Origin: Hyphomicrobium_A sp963759735
Lineage (GTDB): Bacteria; Pseudomonadota; Alphaproteobacteria; Rhizobiales; Hyphomicrobiaceae
Direction: 5' to 3'
NCBI GenBank assembly: GCA_963759735.1
Contig: CAVXAF010000001.1
Location: 248,001 to 312,000, forward strand
DNA length: 64,000 nucleotides
Both the position numbers and the translations under genes were made by a program. Below, in pieces: positions 8,481 through 17,985 of the stretch. How positions within the stretch are numbered: position 1 is the stretch's first letter; the number at the start of each line of letters is the position of its first letter. The notes below the pieces were generated by a model. The model worked only from the letters and a program-made list of their open reading frames with translations, was not told where the DNA came from and did not search any database.

Positions 8481-9052
8481 GTCCCGCGCCCGCTGTTTCG
8501 CACTTGCACCATCGCCGATATCGCCTGGTACGGCAATGCGCGCACCTCAGTGTGCATGCGCGGCAGATCCGCAACAGTCGGCTGCCACGGAATCGCCATA
8601 GGCTGCAAAAGTCGGCTGCGAGGGTGTTCATTTTTCCACACCCAGCCCCCGCCAGGGTTCACGGGCGCTTGCCGCCGCGAGCCGTCCCAACACCCCACAG
8701 GAAATACACGACTTTCCCGGCCCTTATGGTGCATCTATCTACATCTAGTATGGGTGCGACCCGCAACACACAAACTCTTTGGCGTCAGCTGGCGAATCGG
8801 ACAGTTTGAGGTGGCGCGATCCAACGCCGTCGCGAGTGGCCCCTGAGGGACATTCGCTGTGGCTCCCAGGCCCGCGCGCCAGTATCGGGTCCGTTGGCCC
8901 AATCCAGACATCGCGTAGGTGGCAGGCGAAGACGCTGGAAGGCGTTTCCGCCGACGGCGGACTTGTGCCTCGTCACCGACGCAGCAGACCGAACAAACAC
9001 ACGGCGTATCTCGTCACGCGTAACGCCCCGCAAATGCCAATCGGGGGACACT
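8481..9052. other. Long intergenic region between NDUFA12 and nrdJ
   Basis: The 572-base gap separates divergent genes. Open frames here are short, arginine-rich and look like chance ORFs. The only signal I can support is an NrdR-like palindrome at 8736-8751. I searched by eye for a B12-box or other riboswitch core before nrdJ and found none. Confidence 0.4.
8736..8751 (+). promoter_or_regulatory. Possible NrdR box upstream of nrdJ
   Basis: The 16-mer TATCTACATCTAGTAT has the core CTACATCTAG, which matches 8 of 10 positions of the NrdR core CwAtATaTwG. NrdR represses ribonucleotide reductase genes in many bacteria. The site is about 300 bases before the nrdJ start, so the leader would be long. 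A second box at the usual one-to-three-turn spacing is not visible, which weakens the call. Confidence 0.4.
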
Positions 9053-12000
9053 ATGCAGATCACGCGGCGCTTCACGACGGCCGGCACCTCGCCTTACGAC
9101 CTCATCGAATTCCGCCGCACGACGAGCGAAATCAAGAACCCCGACGGCTCCATCGTCTTCCGCCTCGATGGCCTCATGGTCCCGGCGCAGTGGAGCCAGG
9201 TCGCCGCCGACATCCTGGCGCAGAAGTATTTCCGTAAGGCCGGCGTCGCGCGCCGCCTCAAGAAGGTGGAAGAGACGCAGATCCCGTCCTGGGCCTGGCG
9301 CTCAGTGCCCGACGATAAGGCGCTCGCCGAGTTGCCGAAGGAAGAGCGCTACGGCGGTGAGTCCGATGCCCGTCAGGTGTTCGACCGTCTCGCCGGCACA
9401 TGGACCTATTGGGGTCTCAAGGGCGGTTACTTCTCCACCGAAGAGGATGCGCTCGCCTTCTACGACGAGCACCGCTACATGCTCGCCATGCAGATGGCGG
9501 CGCCCAACAGCCCGCAGTGGTTCAACACCGGCCTGCACTGGGCCTACGGCATCGACGGCCCCGGCCAGGGCCACATGTATGTCGACCACGAGACCGGCAA
9601 ACTGACCGTCTCCGATTCCGCCTACGAACACCCGCAGCCGCACGCCTGCTTCATCCAGTCGGTTGCCGACGATCTCGTCAACGAGAACGGCATCATGGAT
9701 CTGTGGGTGCGCGAAGCGCGCCTGTTCAAGTACGGCTCAGGCACCGGCTCCAATTTCTCGAGCCTGCGCGGCGCCAACGAGAAGCTGTCAGGCGGCGGCA
9801 AGTCGTCGGGCCTGATGAGCTTCCTGAAGATCGGCGACAGAGCTGCCGGAGCCATCAAGTCGGGCGGCACGACGCGCCGCGCTGCCAAGATGGTGGTGGT
9901 CGACGTCGATCATCCCGACATCGAGGAATACATCAACTGGAAGGTGAAGGAGGAGCAGAAGGTCGCCGCTCTCGTCACCGGTTCGAAGATCTGCCAGAAG
10001 CGCCTCGCCGCCGTGATGAAGGCGTGCGTCAACTGCGACGCCGACGGCGCCCCTGAGGACGCCGGCAAGCAGGAAGAGCGCTGCTTCGACCCCGCCAAGA
10101 ATCCGGCATTGAAGCGCGCGATCAAGGAAGCGCGTCGCGACGAGGTGCCGAACAACTACATTCTGCGCGTCATCCAGTTCGCCAAGCAGGGCTACAAGGA
10201 AATCGATTTCGCGACCTACGACACCGATTGGGATTCGGAAGCCTACCTGACCGTCTCGGGCCAGAACTCCAACAACTCGGTGCGCGTCACGGACGACTTC
10301 CTCAACCGCGTTGAGGAAGACGCCGACTGGGACCTGATGCGCCGCCTCAACGGCAAGCCGCACAAGACCCTCAAGGCGCGTGACCTGTGGGATCAGATCG
10401 GCCACGCCGCGTGGGCGTCCGCCGACCCCGGAATCCAGTTCCACACCACCATCAACGACTGGCACACGTGCCCGAAGTCGGGGCCGATCCGCGCCTCGAA
10501 CCCGTGCTCGGAATACATGTTCCTCGACGACACGGCCTGCAATCTCGCCTCGATGAACCTGATGACGTTCCGCAGCCAGGAGACCGGCGAGTTCAACATC
10601 CCCGCCTTCGAGCATGCCTGCCGGCTGTGGACGGTCGTGCTGGAAATCTCGGTGCTGATGGCGCAGTTCCCCTCGCGCCAGATCGCCGAGCTGTCCTACC
10701 GCTACCGCACGCTGGGCCTCGGCTTTGCCAACATCGGCGGCCTGCTGATGGCCAGCGGCATCGGCTATGACTCGGCTCCAGGGCGCGCCATCTGCGGCGC
10801 CATCTCGGCGATCATGACCGGCGTTTCCTACGCCACCTCGGCCGAAATGGCGCGCGAACTGGGGCCCTTCCCCGGCTACCACGCCAACGCCGCCGAAATG
10901 CTGCGCGTCATCCGCAACCACCGCCGCGCAGCTTATGGCCAGAAGGACGGCTACGAAAAGCTGGCCACGGCGCCGGTGCCGCTCGACCACGCCTCGTGCA
11001 CGGACGGCGCACTCATCGAAGCTGCCAAGAAGGCCTGGGACCGCGCCATCGCGCTCGGTCAGAACCACGGCTTCCGCAATGCGCAGGCGACGGTGATTGC
11101 ACCGACCGGCACCATCGGCCTGGTCATGGACTGCGACACGACCGGCATCGAGCCCGACTTCGCGCTGGTGAAGTTCAAGAAGCTGGCCGGCGGCGGCTAC
11201 TTCAAGATCATCAACCGCGCCGTGCCGGAGGCCCTGCGCACGCTCGGCTACCGTCCGAGCGAGATCGCCGAGATCGAGGCCTACGCCGTGGGTCACGGTT
11301 CGCTGGCTCAGGCGCCCGCCATCAATCCGGCAACGCTCAAGGCCAAGGGCTTCGACGCCGAAGCGCTGGCCAAGATCCATGCAGGTCTGGAGAGCGCATT
11401 CGACATCAAGTTCGTGTTCAACAAGTGGGTGCTGGGCGAAGCCTTCATCACCGACAAGCTGAAGGTGCCGGCCGACAAGGTGAAGGATCCGGCGTTCGAT
11501 CTGCTCACCGCGCTCGGCTTCACCAAGAAGGACATCGAAGCGGCCAACGAGCACGTGTGCGGAGCGATGACGCTGGAAGGCGCGCCGCACCTCAAGCGCG
11601 AGCACATTTCGATCTTCGATTGCGCCAACCCGTGCGGCCGCAAGGGCAAGCGCTATCTCTCGGTCGACAGCCACATCTACATGATGGCCGCCTCGCAGCC
11701 GTTCATCTCAGGCGCCATCTCCAAGACCATCAACATGCCCAACGAGGCGACGGTCGAGGATTGCAAGGCGAGCTACATGCTGTCGTGGAAGCTCGCACTG
11801 AAGGCCAACGCGCTCTACCGCGACGGCTCGAAGCTTTCGCAGCCGCTCAACTCGCAAGTGCTCGGCGATGATATCGACGAGCAGGATGACGTTGCCGAGC
11901 AGCTGCTGGCCGACAAGCCGCAGGTCGAACGTGCGCTGGCTGCCGCTGAGAAGCTTGCCACACGCGTCATCGAGCTCGAGCGGAAACTGTCGATCGCGGA

Positions 12001-12844
12001 GCAGCAGTCGAATGCCCGCGAGCGCGAGAAGCTGCCAAACCGCCGCAAGAGCTACACGCAGAAGGCCACCGTCGGCGGCCACAAGGTGTACCTCCACACC
12101 GGCGAGTACGAGAGCGGACGCCTCGGCGAGATCTTCATCGACATGCACAAGGAAGGCGCTGCCTTCCGCTCGTTGATGAACAACTTCGCGATCGCCATCT
12201 CGCTCGGCCTGCAGTACGGCGTGCCGCTCGAGGAGTACGTGGAGGCCTTCACCTTCACGCGCTTCGAGCCGGCCGGCCTCGTCACCGGCAACGAGACGAT
12301 CAAGAACGCCACCTCGGTGCTCGACTACATCTTCCGCGAACTCGCCGTGTCCTACCTCGGACGTCACGACCTGGCGCACGTTGATCCGCGTGAGATCGTC
12401 GGCGAGACCGGGCTCGGTTCCTCCGATGAGGCGACCGACGAAACGCTCGATCTGGAGCTGCCCGACAGTGTTACCCGCGTGGTGTCGAAGGGCTTCATGC
12501 GAGGCAACCTGCGGCTCGCCACCTCTGGCGGGCGCGGACAGATGGAGAGCGCTGTCGCGGCTCTGGAAGACTTTTCCAGCTCCTACCCAGCCATCGAAGG
12601 CGACACCGCCGTCTATCCGATGACCGACGGCGCCACGGCGTTGAAAGCAGAGACGGTGATGTACCGCCGGACCGTGACTCGCACAGAGGCACCGGCGAAA
12701 TCGCGCGAAGCCAACCTGCGCGCCGAGGCACGCATCCGCGGCTATGAGGGCGAGGACTGCCGCGAGTGCGGGAACTTCACGCTGGTGCGCAACGGGACCT
12801 GCTTGAAGTGCGACACCTGCGGCGGCACCAGCGGCTGCTCGTAA
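9053..12844 (+). CDS. nrdJ: Vitamin B12-dependent (class II) ribonucleoside-diphosphate reductase
   Basis: 1263-residue adenosylcobalamin-dependent enzyme that reduces ribonucleotides to deoxyribonucleotides with or without oxygen. Visible blocks are MQMAAPNSPQWFNTGLHWAYG, FKYGSGTGSNFSSLRG, the active-site region NPCSEYMFLDDTACNLASMN, ATVIAPTGTIGLVMDCDTTG and FDCANPCGRKGKR. A TSCPD-like module follows (TGEYESGRLGEIFIDMHKEG), and the tail is Cys-rich with CxxC pairs (CRECGNFTLVRNGTCLKCD). The start MQITRRFTT has GGGGGA 7 bases upstream; the 53 codons before it look non-coding. Confidence 0.96.
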   Translation: MQITRRFTTAGTSPYDLIEFRRTTSEIKNPDGSIVFRLDGLMVPAQWSQVAADILAQKYFRKAGVARRLKKVEETQIPSWAWRSVPDDKALAELPKEERYGGESDARQVFDRLAGTWTYWGLKGGYFSTEEDALAFYDEHRYMLAMQMAAPNSPQWFNTGLHWAYGIDGPGQGHMYVDHETGKLTVSDSAYEHPQPHACFIQSVADDLVNENGIMDLWVREARLFKYGSGTGSNFSSLRGANEKLSGGGKSSGLMSFLKIGDRAAGAIKSGGTTRRAAKMVVVDVDHPDIEEYINWKVKEEQKVAALVTGSKICQKRLAAVMKACVNCDADGAPEDAGKQEERCFDPAKNPALKRAIKEARRDEVPNNYILRVIQFAKQGYKEIDFATYDTDWDSEAYLTVSGQNSNNSVRVTDDFLNRVEEDADWDLMRRLNGKPHKTLKARDLWDQIGHAAWASADPGIQFHTTINDWHTCPKSGPIRASNPCSEYMFLDDTACNLASMNLMTFRSQETGEFNIPAFEHACRLWTVVLEISVLMAQFPSRQIAELSYRYRTLGLGFANIGGLLMASGIGYDSAPGRAICGAISAIMTGVSYATSAEMARELGPFPGYHANAAEMLRVIRNHRRAAYGQKDGYEKLATAPVPLDHASCTDGALIEAAKKAWDRAIALGQNHGFRNAQATVIAPTGTIGLVMDCDTTGIEPDFALVKFKKLAGGGYFKIINRAVPEALRTLGYRPSEIAEIEAYAVGHGSLAQAPAINPATLKAKGFDAEALAKIHAGLESAFDIKFVFNKWVLGEAFITDKLKVPADKVKDPAFDLLTALGFTKKDIEAANEHVCGAMTLEGAPHLKREHISIFDCANPCGRKGKRYLSVDSHIYMMAASQPFISGAISKTINMPNEATVEDCKASYMLSWKLALKANALYRDGSKLSQPLNSQVLGDDIDEQDDVAEQLLADKPQVERALAAAEKLATRVIELERKLSIAEQQSNAREREKLPNRRKSYTQKATVGGHKVYLHTGEYESGRLGEIFIDMHKEGAAFRSLMNNFAIAISLGLQYGVPLEEYVEAFTFTRFEPAGLVTGNETIKNATSVLDYIFRELAVSYLGRHDLAHVDPREIVGETGLGSSDEATDETLDLELPDSVTRVVSKGFMRGNLRLATSGGRGQMESAVAALEDFSSSYPAIEGDTAVYPMTDGATALKAETVMYRRTVTRTEAPAKSREANLRAEARIRGYEGEDCRECGNFTLVRNGTCLKCDTCGGTSGCS

Positions 12845-12882
12845 GGGAAGCTCACGCGAGCTGTTGCCGCGGAATGAGAATG

Positions 12883-12913
12883 GGCGCGCGAATCTATCGA
12901 TGATTTGCGCGCC
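12883..12913 (+). terminator. Hairpin after nrdJ
   Basis: GGCGCGCGAATC-tatcgat-GATTTGCGCGCC forms a 12-bp stem with one G-T pair, 38 bases after the nrdJ stop. There is no T-run, so it may be a weak or Rho-assisted terminator or an RNA-stabilising hairpin. Confidence 0.4.
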
Positions 12914-13036
12914 AGTGCGGGGAAGCACAGGAGCCTACGTAAACTCGCGTGGATGGCCGCCTGAGGGGCCATGACGAATCGAGCGATGCGTGCATCAATC
13001 GCGATCTGGGACGCAACGGGTTGGGGGACCTTCGCG

Positions 13037-13270
13037 ATGACCAAGCTGGCTGAACTTGCTCCTTTGTTCGAGATGACCGCTGCCGAGCGCAGGCAGATGC
13101 TGTTCGACGCTTGGCTCGCCGTCAAAATCGACCCGTTGGCGCAGGCGACGGTGACGCCCGACGATGTGGCGCTCGCCGATGCACGAACACAGGAATACGA
13201 CCGCGCGGCACGGCGTCACCAGCTTTGGCTGGCGCGCTACCTGGAAAGCCGCGGGGCAGAGGCTCAATGA
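13037..13270 (+). CDS. Hypothetical protein coupled to the next gene
   Basis: 77 residues from MTKLAELAPLFEMTAAERRQMLFDAWLAVKIDPLAQ, not recognised. It looks helical and soluble, with charged surface patterns and no signal peptide. The last codons overlap the next start by ATGA, which implies translational coupling. A start 22 codons earlier (12971, with GAGGGG very close to the ATG) is possible but those extra residues look unlike protein. It lies 190 bases behind nrdJ in the same direction, but a hairpin intervenes. Confidence 0.6.
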   Translation: MTKLAELAPLFEMTAAERRQMLFDAWLAVKIDPLAQATVTPDDVALADARTQEYDRAARRHQLWLARYLESRGAEAQ

Positions 13271-13878
13271 ACGACGACCTGCTGAACCGATTCAACGCCC
13301 CGGCCAGCGTCTATCTGCTGGCCGAGCACCTCGACGCCGCGCTGGCCGCCGGCGAGGACCTGACGAGCGTGCTCTACATCTGGCCGGGACCGCCGCCGCG
13401 CGAACCCGCGCGCATTGCCGAGCTGCGTGCTGGCCAGCGCGCCGCCATCGAGCGTATTCGAGCATTCGAGCTCGCGTTCATCTCGCGTGTCTTGGCGGGC
13501 CGCGAATGGGCGAGCGAGGTGGTGCAGGCTGAAGACCGCTTTGCCATGATGGCGCGCCTCTACCTCGCCGGCACGGCGATCCTCCTGGATGCGGTGGCTG
13601 AATGCGCCGACGTCAGCGCGGCGGATTTCGACGCCGGTGATGGGCTGCTTGCCTATGTCAGAAGTCGCGGGATGATCAAGGCAGACGCGCCGGCCCTGTC
13701 CGACACCTCGCCGCTGGTTGCTGGCGAGGACTTCCTGATTGCCCGGCGCATACCGCTCGGGCCGCTGCTCGATCTCATTGCCCAATTCCTCGATACGCTC
13801 GAGGCCGAGTACGAGCTGTTCTTCAAATACGATGACGGCGGGTCAGCTTTCAGCCTCCCCGCCGCCCTGTTGCGTTAG
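13267..13878 (+). CDS. Hypothetical protein, second gene of coupled pair
   Basis: 203 residues, not recognised. Its start overlaps the previous stop (ATGA). It is a soluble, mostly helical acidic protein with no cysteine-rich or membrane segment apart from short hydrophobic helices (LYLAGTAILLDAVAECADV). A WPGPPPREPARIAELRAGQRAAIERIRAFELAF region may be a conserved core. No function can be given. It is convergent with the RlpA-like gene after only 15 bases. Confidence 0.7.
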   Translation: MNDDLLNRFNAPASVYLLAEHLDAALAAGEDLTSVLYIWPGPPPREPARIAELRAGQRAAIERIRAFELAFISRVLAGREWASEVVQAEDRFAMMARLYLAGTAILLDAVAECADVSAADFDAGDGLLAYVRSRGMIKADAPALSDTSPLVAGEDFLIARRIPLGPLLDLIAQFLDTLEAEYELFFKYDDGGSAFSLPAALLR

Positions 13879-13893
13879 ACGCCCCGCAAAACC

Positions 13894-15171
13894 TTACAGG
13901 GGTCGGAGATTGTCCGACATCGTCTGGCCGGCGCTGCGACCTTCTCCGCCGTAGTTGCCTTGCGTTGAGTAGGCGACGCGCGGGCGATACTCGCGCTCCG
14001 AGCGCGAGGAACTGCGGCTGCTGCCACGCTCGTCATAGTCGGCGACCTGACGACGCGACGAGCGACGGCGCTCGGAGTTGTTGGCCGTCTTCGACTTAGA
14101 CGACTTCTCCGACTTGCCCTCGTCGCGACTGGACGACTTCTTCTTGCGCGGCTTTGCATCGTCGTAGACCGCTGCGGCAAGCTTCGCCTTGGCGCTCTCC
14201 TTGACGTTCGCAGGGGTCTTGGAGACCGCCGTTGCCTCGGTGATCGACGACGTCTCGGTCACCGGTGAGACGCGCACCGGTCCATCGATGACGCGGTCCT
14301 CATCCCACTGGGTCTGGTTGGCGGCCTGGCGTGCGCCAAGCGTCGCCGACGCGACGCGTTCGGTCGTGGTCTGCGCCTTGAAGCCGCCGAAGGCCAGCGG
14401 TGTGCTGGGCGGCGAATAGGCGATGGTCATAGTGCGGCCCATGACCTGCGGAGCCTCCGCCACGAGCATGCTGTCCGAACCGATGCCCTTGCCAAAGGCG
14501 TTGGCCGTCGTCACAGGAGCGAACGGCGAGCCGGTCGTCGCCTTGAACGCCAGCACCACGGCCATGCCGCGCTGTGCGTCGTCGAGGCTGGCGTACTGGC
14601 CGATGTCGCCAGGTACCGGATCGTAGTTGCGGTTCTTCACGTACTTCGTCTCGTGAAGCTCCGGCGCCTTGATGACGCGCACCTTCAGCTTGGCGACGCC
14701 GCTGCCTTCAAAGCCGAGCTTCTCAGCGGCGGCACGCGACAGGTCGAGCGTACGATTGCCCCAATAGGGACCAGCGTTGTTGACGCGCAGTACCAGCGCG
14801 CGCTGGTTCTGTGGGCTCCACACGAGGAGCTGCGTGCCATCGGGATAGATGGGGCTGGCCGTGTTGTCAGGGCGCTCTGGATGGAAGCGCTCGCCCGACG
14901 AAGTGAGACCGCATGGATTGTAACGATCTTTGCTGCAGTCGTCGTAGTGCGATGCGACCACCGACTGTTCGACGCCGACGAGCGCCTGCGTTTCTTCGAT
15001 GGTCTTTACGCGATGGCACTTACCAACAAAGCAATAGGTCTTTCCCGGCGTCTTCGCCTCGGCGGACGAAATGACTACGGCCGGAATGGCCATCGCCGAG
15101 ATCGCCGACGCGATCGACGCGATGCACACTAGGCGAACGCGCTTCGCCCAGGTGGATGTGTTCCACGCCAT
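13894..15171 (-). CDS. RlpA-like double-psi beta-barrel secreted protein
   Basis: 425 residues with a signal peptide (VRLVCIASIASAISAMAIPAVVISSAEA). A DPBB domain follows from about residue 65: VVASHYDDCSKDRYNPCGLTS, then LVLRVNNAGPYWGNRTLDLSRAAAEKLGF. RlpA relatives bind denuded peptidoglycan glycan, and some are lytic transglycosylases. The final 120 residues are a Lys/Ser/Arg-rich basic tail with no known domain. GGAG precedes the ATG at 15171. A second, shorter RlpA-like protein is encoded at 57587. Confidence 0.82.
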   Translation of the reverse strand: MAWNTSTWAKRVRLVCIASIASAISAMAIPAVVISSAEAKTPGKTYCFVGKCHRVKTIEETQALVGVEQSVVASHYDDCSKDRYNPCGLTSSGERFHPERPDNTASPIYPDGTQLLVWSPQNQRALVLRVNNAGPYWGNRTLDLSRAAAEKLGFEGSGVAKLKVRVIKAPELHETKYVKNRNYDPVPGDIGQYASLDDAQRGMAVVLAFKATTGSPFAPVTTANAFGKGIGSDSMLVAEAPQVMGRTMTIAYSPPSTPLAFGGFKAQTTTERVASATLGARQAANQTQWDEDRVIDGPVRVSPVTETSSITEATAVSKTPANVKESAKAKLAAAVYDDAKPRKKKSSSRDEGKSEKSSKSKTANNSERRRSSRRQVADYDERGSSRSSSRSEREYRPRVAYSTQGNYGGEGRSAGQTMSDNLRPL

Positions 15172-15331
15172 TACAGAACTCCGTGTTTGTTTTAATTTGC
15201 GACGGCGAGAACGAGGTGCAGAAGATTGAGTTCCACAACCACGCCCCCCCGGAGCGGCTTGCATCAAACAGGAGGAAGAGGAGATAACGCGGCAAATCAC
15301 TGCGTGATGCCGCCGCTGCGACGCATGGCCG

Positions 15332-16081
15332 CTAAAATTGAATCATTCCGCGCGCTGCTAGCAAGTGCAGCAATTCATCATGCGCGCGCTTGAGCATCTC
15401 TGAATCTGTTGCTCTCAGAACAAGTTGAGTGGAGATGCGGCCGGCGGCGAACGACGGATAGCTGCCCATTGCAACATCGGGAAACTTTTGTTGATGCGCG
15501 GCGAAAATTTCTGCGACGTCGCCCTCGGCGCGAAACAATTGGATCATCGCCGTCATCATTTTGGCTCCCGTGCGCAGTTTCGGGGTCACGTCGTCGAGCA
15601 TTACCTGCATCACATCGGGCACGCCGGCGAGCACGATGACGTTCGAAATCATGAACCCCGGAGCAACAGAAATTGGATTGGCGATGAGTTCCGCACCGTG
15701 GGGGATGCGCGCCATGCGCATGCGCGCCGGCGTCGGCTCGATGTTGCGTTTGGCAAAGAACGCCATGAGCAGATCGACAGCGCGCGGATCATGATCGATA
15801 GGCACACCCAGCGCCTTGGCGATCGCATCGGCGGTGATGTCGTCGTGCGTTGGGCCGATACCGCCGGTGGTGAAGAGATACGTGCAGCGCGCGCGCAATG
15901 CGTTCACGGCTTCGATGATGGCGTTCTCGTCGTCAGCGACGACACGCACTTCGTTCAGGCGGATGCCAATGCGCGTCAAGTGCGCGGCGATGTAGTTGAT
16001 GTTGCTGTCGCGCGTGCGGCCCGAGAGGATCTCATCGCCGATCACCAGCACCGCCGCCGTGACGATTTCTTCCCCGCTCAA
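15332..16081 (-). CDS. CinA N-terminal-type molybdopterin-binding (MoCF) domain protein
   Basis: 249 residues. The MoCF-fold pattern is VLVIGDEILSGRTRDSNINY and TYLFTTGGIGPTHDDITADAIAKALGV, followed by NVIVLAGVPDVMQVMLDDV. Stand-alone CinA-N proteins act in nucleotide salvage or repair (for example on ADP-ribose or FAD-related substrates in relatives), and the exact reaction here is unknown. The start is TTG with GGGAGG at the correct distance, which makes it more credible than any ATG. It is divergent from sfsA. Confidence 0.85.
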   Translation of the reverse strand: MSGEEIVTAAVLVIGDEILSGRTRDSNINYIAAHLTRIGIRLNEVRVVADDENAIIEAVNALRARCTYLFTTGGIGPTHDDITADAIAKALGVPIDHDPRAVDLLMAFFAKRNIEPTPARMRMARIPHGAELIANPISVAPGFMISNVIVLAGVPDVMQVMLDDVTPKLRTGAKMMTAMIQLFRAEGDVAEIFAAHQQKFPDVAMGSYPSFAAGRISTQLVLRATDSEMLKRAHDELLHLLAARGMIQF

Positions 16082-16205
16082 CGCATCCTCCCTCGGCTTG
16101 TCTCCCTGACGCCTGGACCGTGCAGGCTGCGAGGGCTATCAGTCCTCAGCCGGCGCGGCGCTCGTCATCGGATTGGCCGCGTCTCATAGCATCTCGTCTT
16201 CCTGC

Positions 16206-16919
16206 ATGCGATTCACATCCCCCCTCATTCGCGGGCGTCTGGTGCAGCGCTACAAGCGCTTCCTCGCCGACGTGCGTCTCGACAGCGGCGAGGCCATCAC
16301 GGCCGCCTGTCCGAATACCGGCGCCATGCTCGGACTGACGGCACCCGGCTCCGTCGTGTGGCTGTCGCGCAGCGAAGCTGAGCATCGCAAATACCCGCAC
16401 ACCTGGGAGATGGTCGAGGCTGAGATCGGCGGTGGGCCGACGCTGGTCGGCATCAACCCCATGCAGCCCAACCGCCTGGTTGCCGAAGCCGTCGCGGCCG
16501 ACGCCATCAAGCAGCTTAGCGGGTATGCCACGCTGCGGCGCGAGGTGAAGTACGGCGTGGCGAGCCGCATCGATCTGCTGCTCGAGGACGAGCGCCGGGG
16601 CCGTTGCTATGTCGAGGTCAAGAACGTGCATCTGCTGCGCGCGGCGGGGCGAGCCGAGTTCCCCGACTGCGTGACGACGCGCGGGGCCAAGCACCTTCGC
16701 GAACTCGCCTCGATGGCGGTCGAGGGTCACCGCGCGGTGATGGTCTATCTCATCCAGCGCGCCGACGCCGAGCGCTTCTCCATCGCGGGCGATCTCGATC
16801 CCGGCTACGCGGCGGCATTTGGCCTGGCGATGGAGGCGGGCGTCGAGGCGCTCGCCTATCGTTGCCGGTTGGGCACCGAGGAGATCGTCGTCGACAAGCA
16901 GGTGCGCATCGAACGCTAG
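16206..16919 (+). CDS. sfsA: SfsA family DNA/RNA nuclease
   Basis: 237 residues with the SfsA pattern: RLVQRYKRFLADVRLDSGE, ACPNTGAMLGL, KYPHTWEMVEAE, EVKYGVASRIDLLL, CYVEVKNVHLL and FPDCVTTRGAKHLREL. The Glu/Lys in the EVKNV strand belongs to a PD-(D/E)xK-like active site. The family was named for sugar fermentation stimulation in E. coli and has nuclease activity. ATG at 16206 is the conserved start. The gene ends in a CTAG shared with the FkbM gene on the other strand. Confidence 0.93.
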   Translation: MRFTSPLIRGRLVQRYKRFLADVRLDSGEAITAACPNTGAMLGLTAPGSVVWLSRSEAEHRKYPHTWEMVEAEIGGGPTLVGINPMQPNRLVAEAVAADAIKQLSGYATLRREVKYGVASRIDLLLEDERRGRCYVEVKNVHLLRAAGRAEFPDCVTTRGAKHLRELASMAVEGHRAVMVYLIQRADAERFSIAGDLDPGYAAAFGLAMEAGVEALAYRCRLGTEEIVVDKQVRIER

Positions 16920-17776
16920 CGGTCGCGGCGGAGCATGGTGTTTGCGGATTTGCCGCCGACGTTGCGATAGCCGCGCTCTTCAAGGAAGGCGATGCAGTCG
17001 CGCTTCCACTCGGACTGGCCGTTCTCGATGATGAACAGTTGCGGCCACAGCGACTCCGGAGCCTCCTCGATGAACGGTAGCAGCGCGCGATCCTCGGCGC
17101 CTTCGATATCGGCCTTGATGGCGTCGATGCGCGTAAAGCCGGCTTCGCGCACCAGATCGATCAAGCGGCGCACGGGCAGGCGTACGATGCGGCGTTCACC
17201 CCGCCCCTTGCGGCCCGTGTTGAGCGAGGTGAAGCCGAGGTTGTTGGTGTCGACGGCGAATTCGATCTCGCCCTCATGGTCTGCCACGGCCACCGGTGCG
17301 ACCTGCACATTGAGATTATTGAGCGCGATGTTCGCGTGCAGCCGCTCCAGCATCTCGGGCTGCGGCTCGATCGCGAGTATCCGGGCCTGCGGACCGGCCA
17401 GCTTGCCGACGAATACCGAATAGGTGCCGACGTTGGCACCGAGGTCGACGAACTGAAAGTCCGGATGCATCATGCCGCGCAGGACCTTGAGCTCCTGCGG
17501 ATCGAAGAAGTGCGGCGTTACCATCAGCCGCCGCTCGCACGCATTGTTGGCAAGGCTCAGCCGCATGCGCTGGCCGAGCACGGTCACATCGATCGGCTGG
17601 CGCGCGGTCGACTGCAGCAGAAAGCGTAGCCAGCCGGCAAATCGCTGTCCTGCCCAGTTGTACGGTAGCCGCCCGCCGATGGTGCGAACGAGAGTTTGCA
17701 GAGGACTTGGGGGATAGCTGCCGAACGCAGCGAGTGGGAGAGGACAAGGAAGGAGATCAACATCCGAGGACGTCAT
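16916..17776 (-). CDS. FkbM family methyltransferase
   Basis: 286 residues. The SAM-binding core is DFQFVDLGANVGTYSVFVGKLAG, LAIEPQPEMLERLHANIALN and VQVAPVAVADHEGEIEF. The FkbM signature IDAIKADIEGAEDRALL follows, then LWPQLFIIENGQSEW. The family O-methylates sugars or small molecules; the substrate cannot be read from sequence. ATG at 17776 lies just downstream of the palindrome ATGTGCGCACAT (17817-17828). Its stop overlaps that of sfsA within CTAG. Confidence 0.88.
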   Translation of the reverse strand: MTSSDVDLLPCPLPLAAFGSYPPSPLQTLVRTIGGRLPYNWAGQRFAGWLRFLLQSTARQPIDVTVLGQRMRLSLANNACERRLMVTPHFFDPQELKVLRGMMHPDFQFVDLGANVGTYSVFVGKLAGPQARILAIEPQPEMLERLHANIALNNLNVQVAPVAVADHEGEIEFAVDTNNLGFTSLNTGRKGRGERRIVRLPVRRLIDLVREAGFTRIDAIKADIEGAEDRALLPFIEEAPESLWPQLFIIENGQSEWKRDCIAFLEERGYRNVGGKSANTMLRRDR

Positions 17777-17985
17777 TTGCAGACTCTGAACTATGGCGCA
17801 CGCCAACTTGTACACGATGTGCGCACATGTCGGTATGATCTTCTTGATGGGCGGCCTTTTTAAAGCTTTTGCGACGGCGCAGCATGTAACCGAATGGGGC
17901 GCTACGGCGTACTATTGGCGAACCTGCTTCAGGTGCCCGATACGTACATCCGGCCGCGGCCACGTGGCCTTTACGGAGGCTTTTT

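Noticed and set aside
8481..9052. Possible B12 riboswitch upstream of nrdJ
   Set aside because: No B12-box core or typical pseudoknot arms are visible.
9788..11674. Very long minus-strand ORF inside nrdJ (also 39865-42855 in uvrB and 51294-53540 in scpA)
   Set aside because: These are antisense frames of high-GC genes without family signatures; the plus-strand genes are certain.
17817..17828. Perfect palindrome ATGTGCGCACAT before the FkbM gene
   Set aside because: It is too short and GC-typical to assign an operator without further copies.
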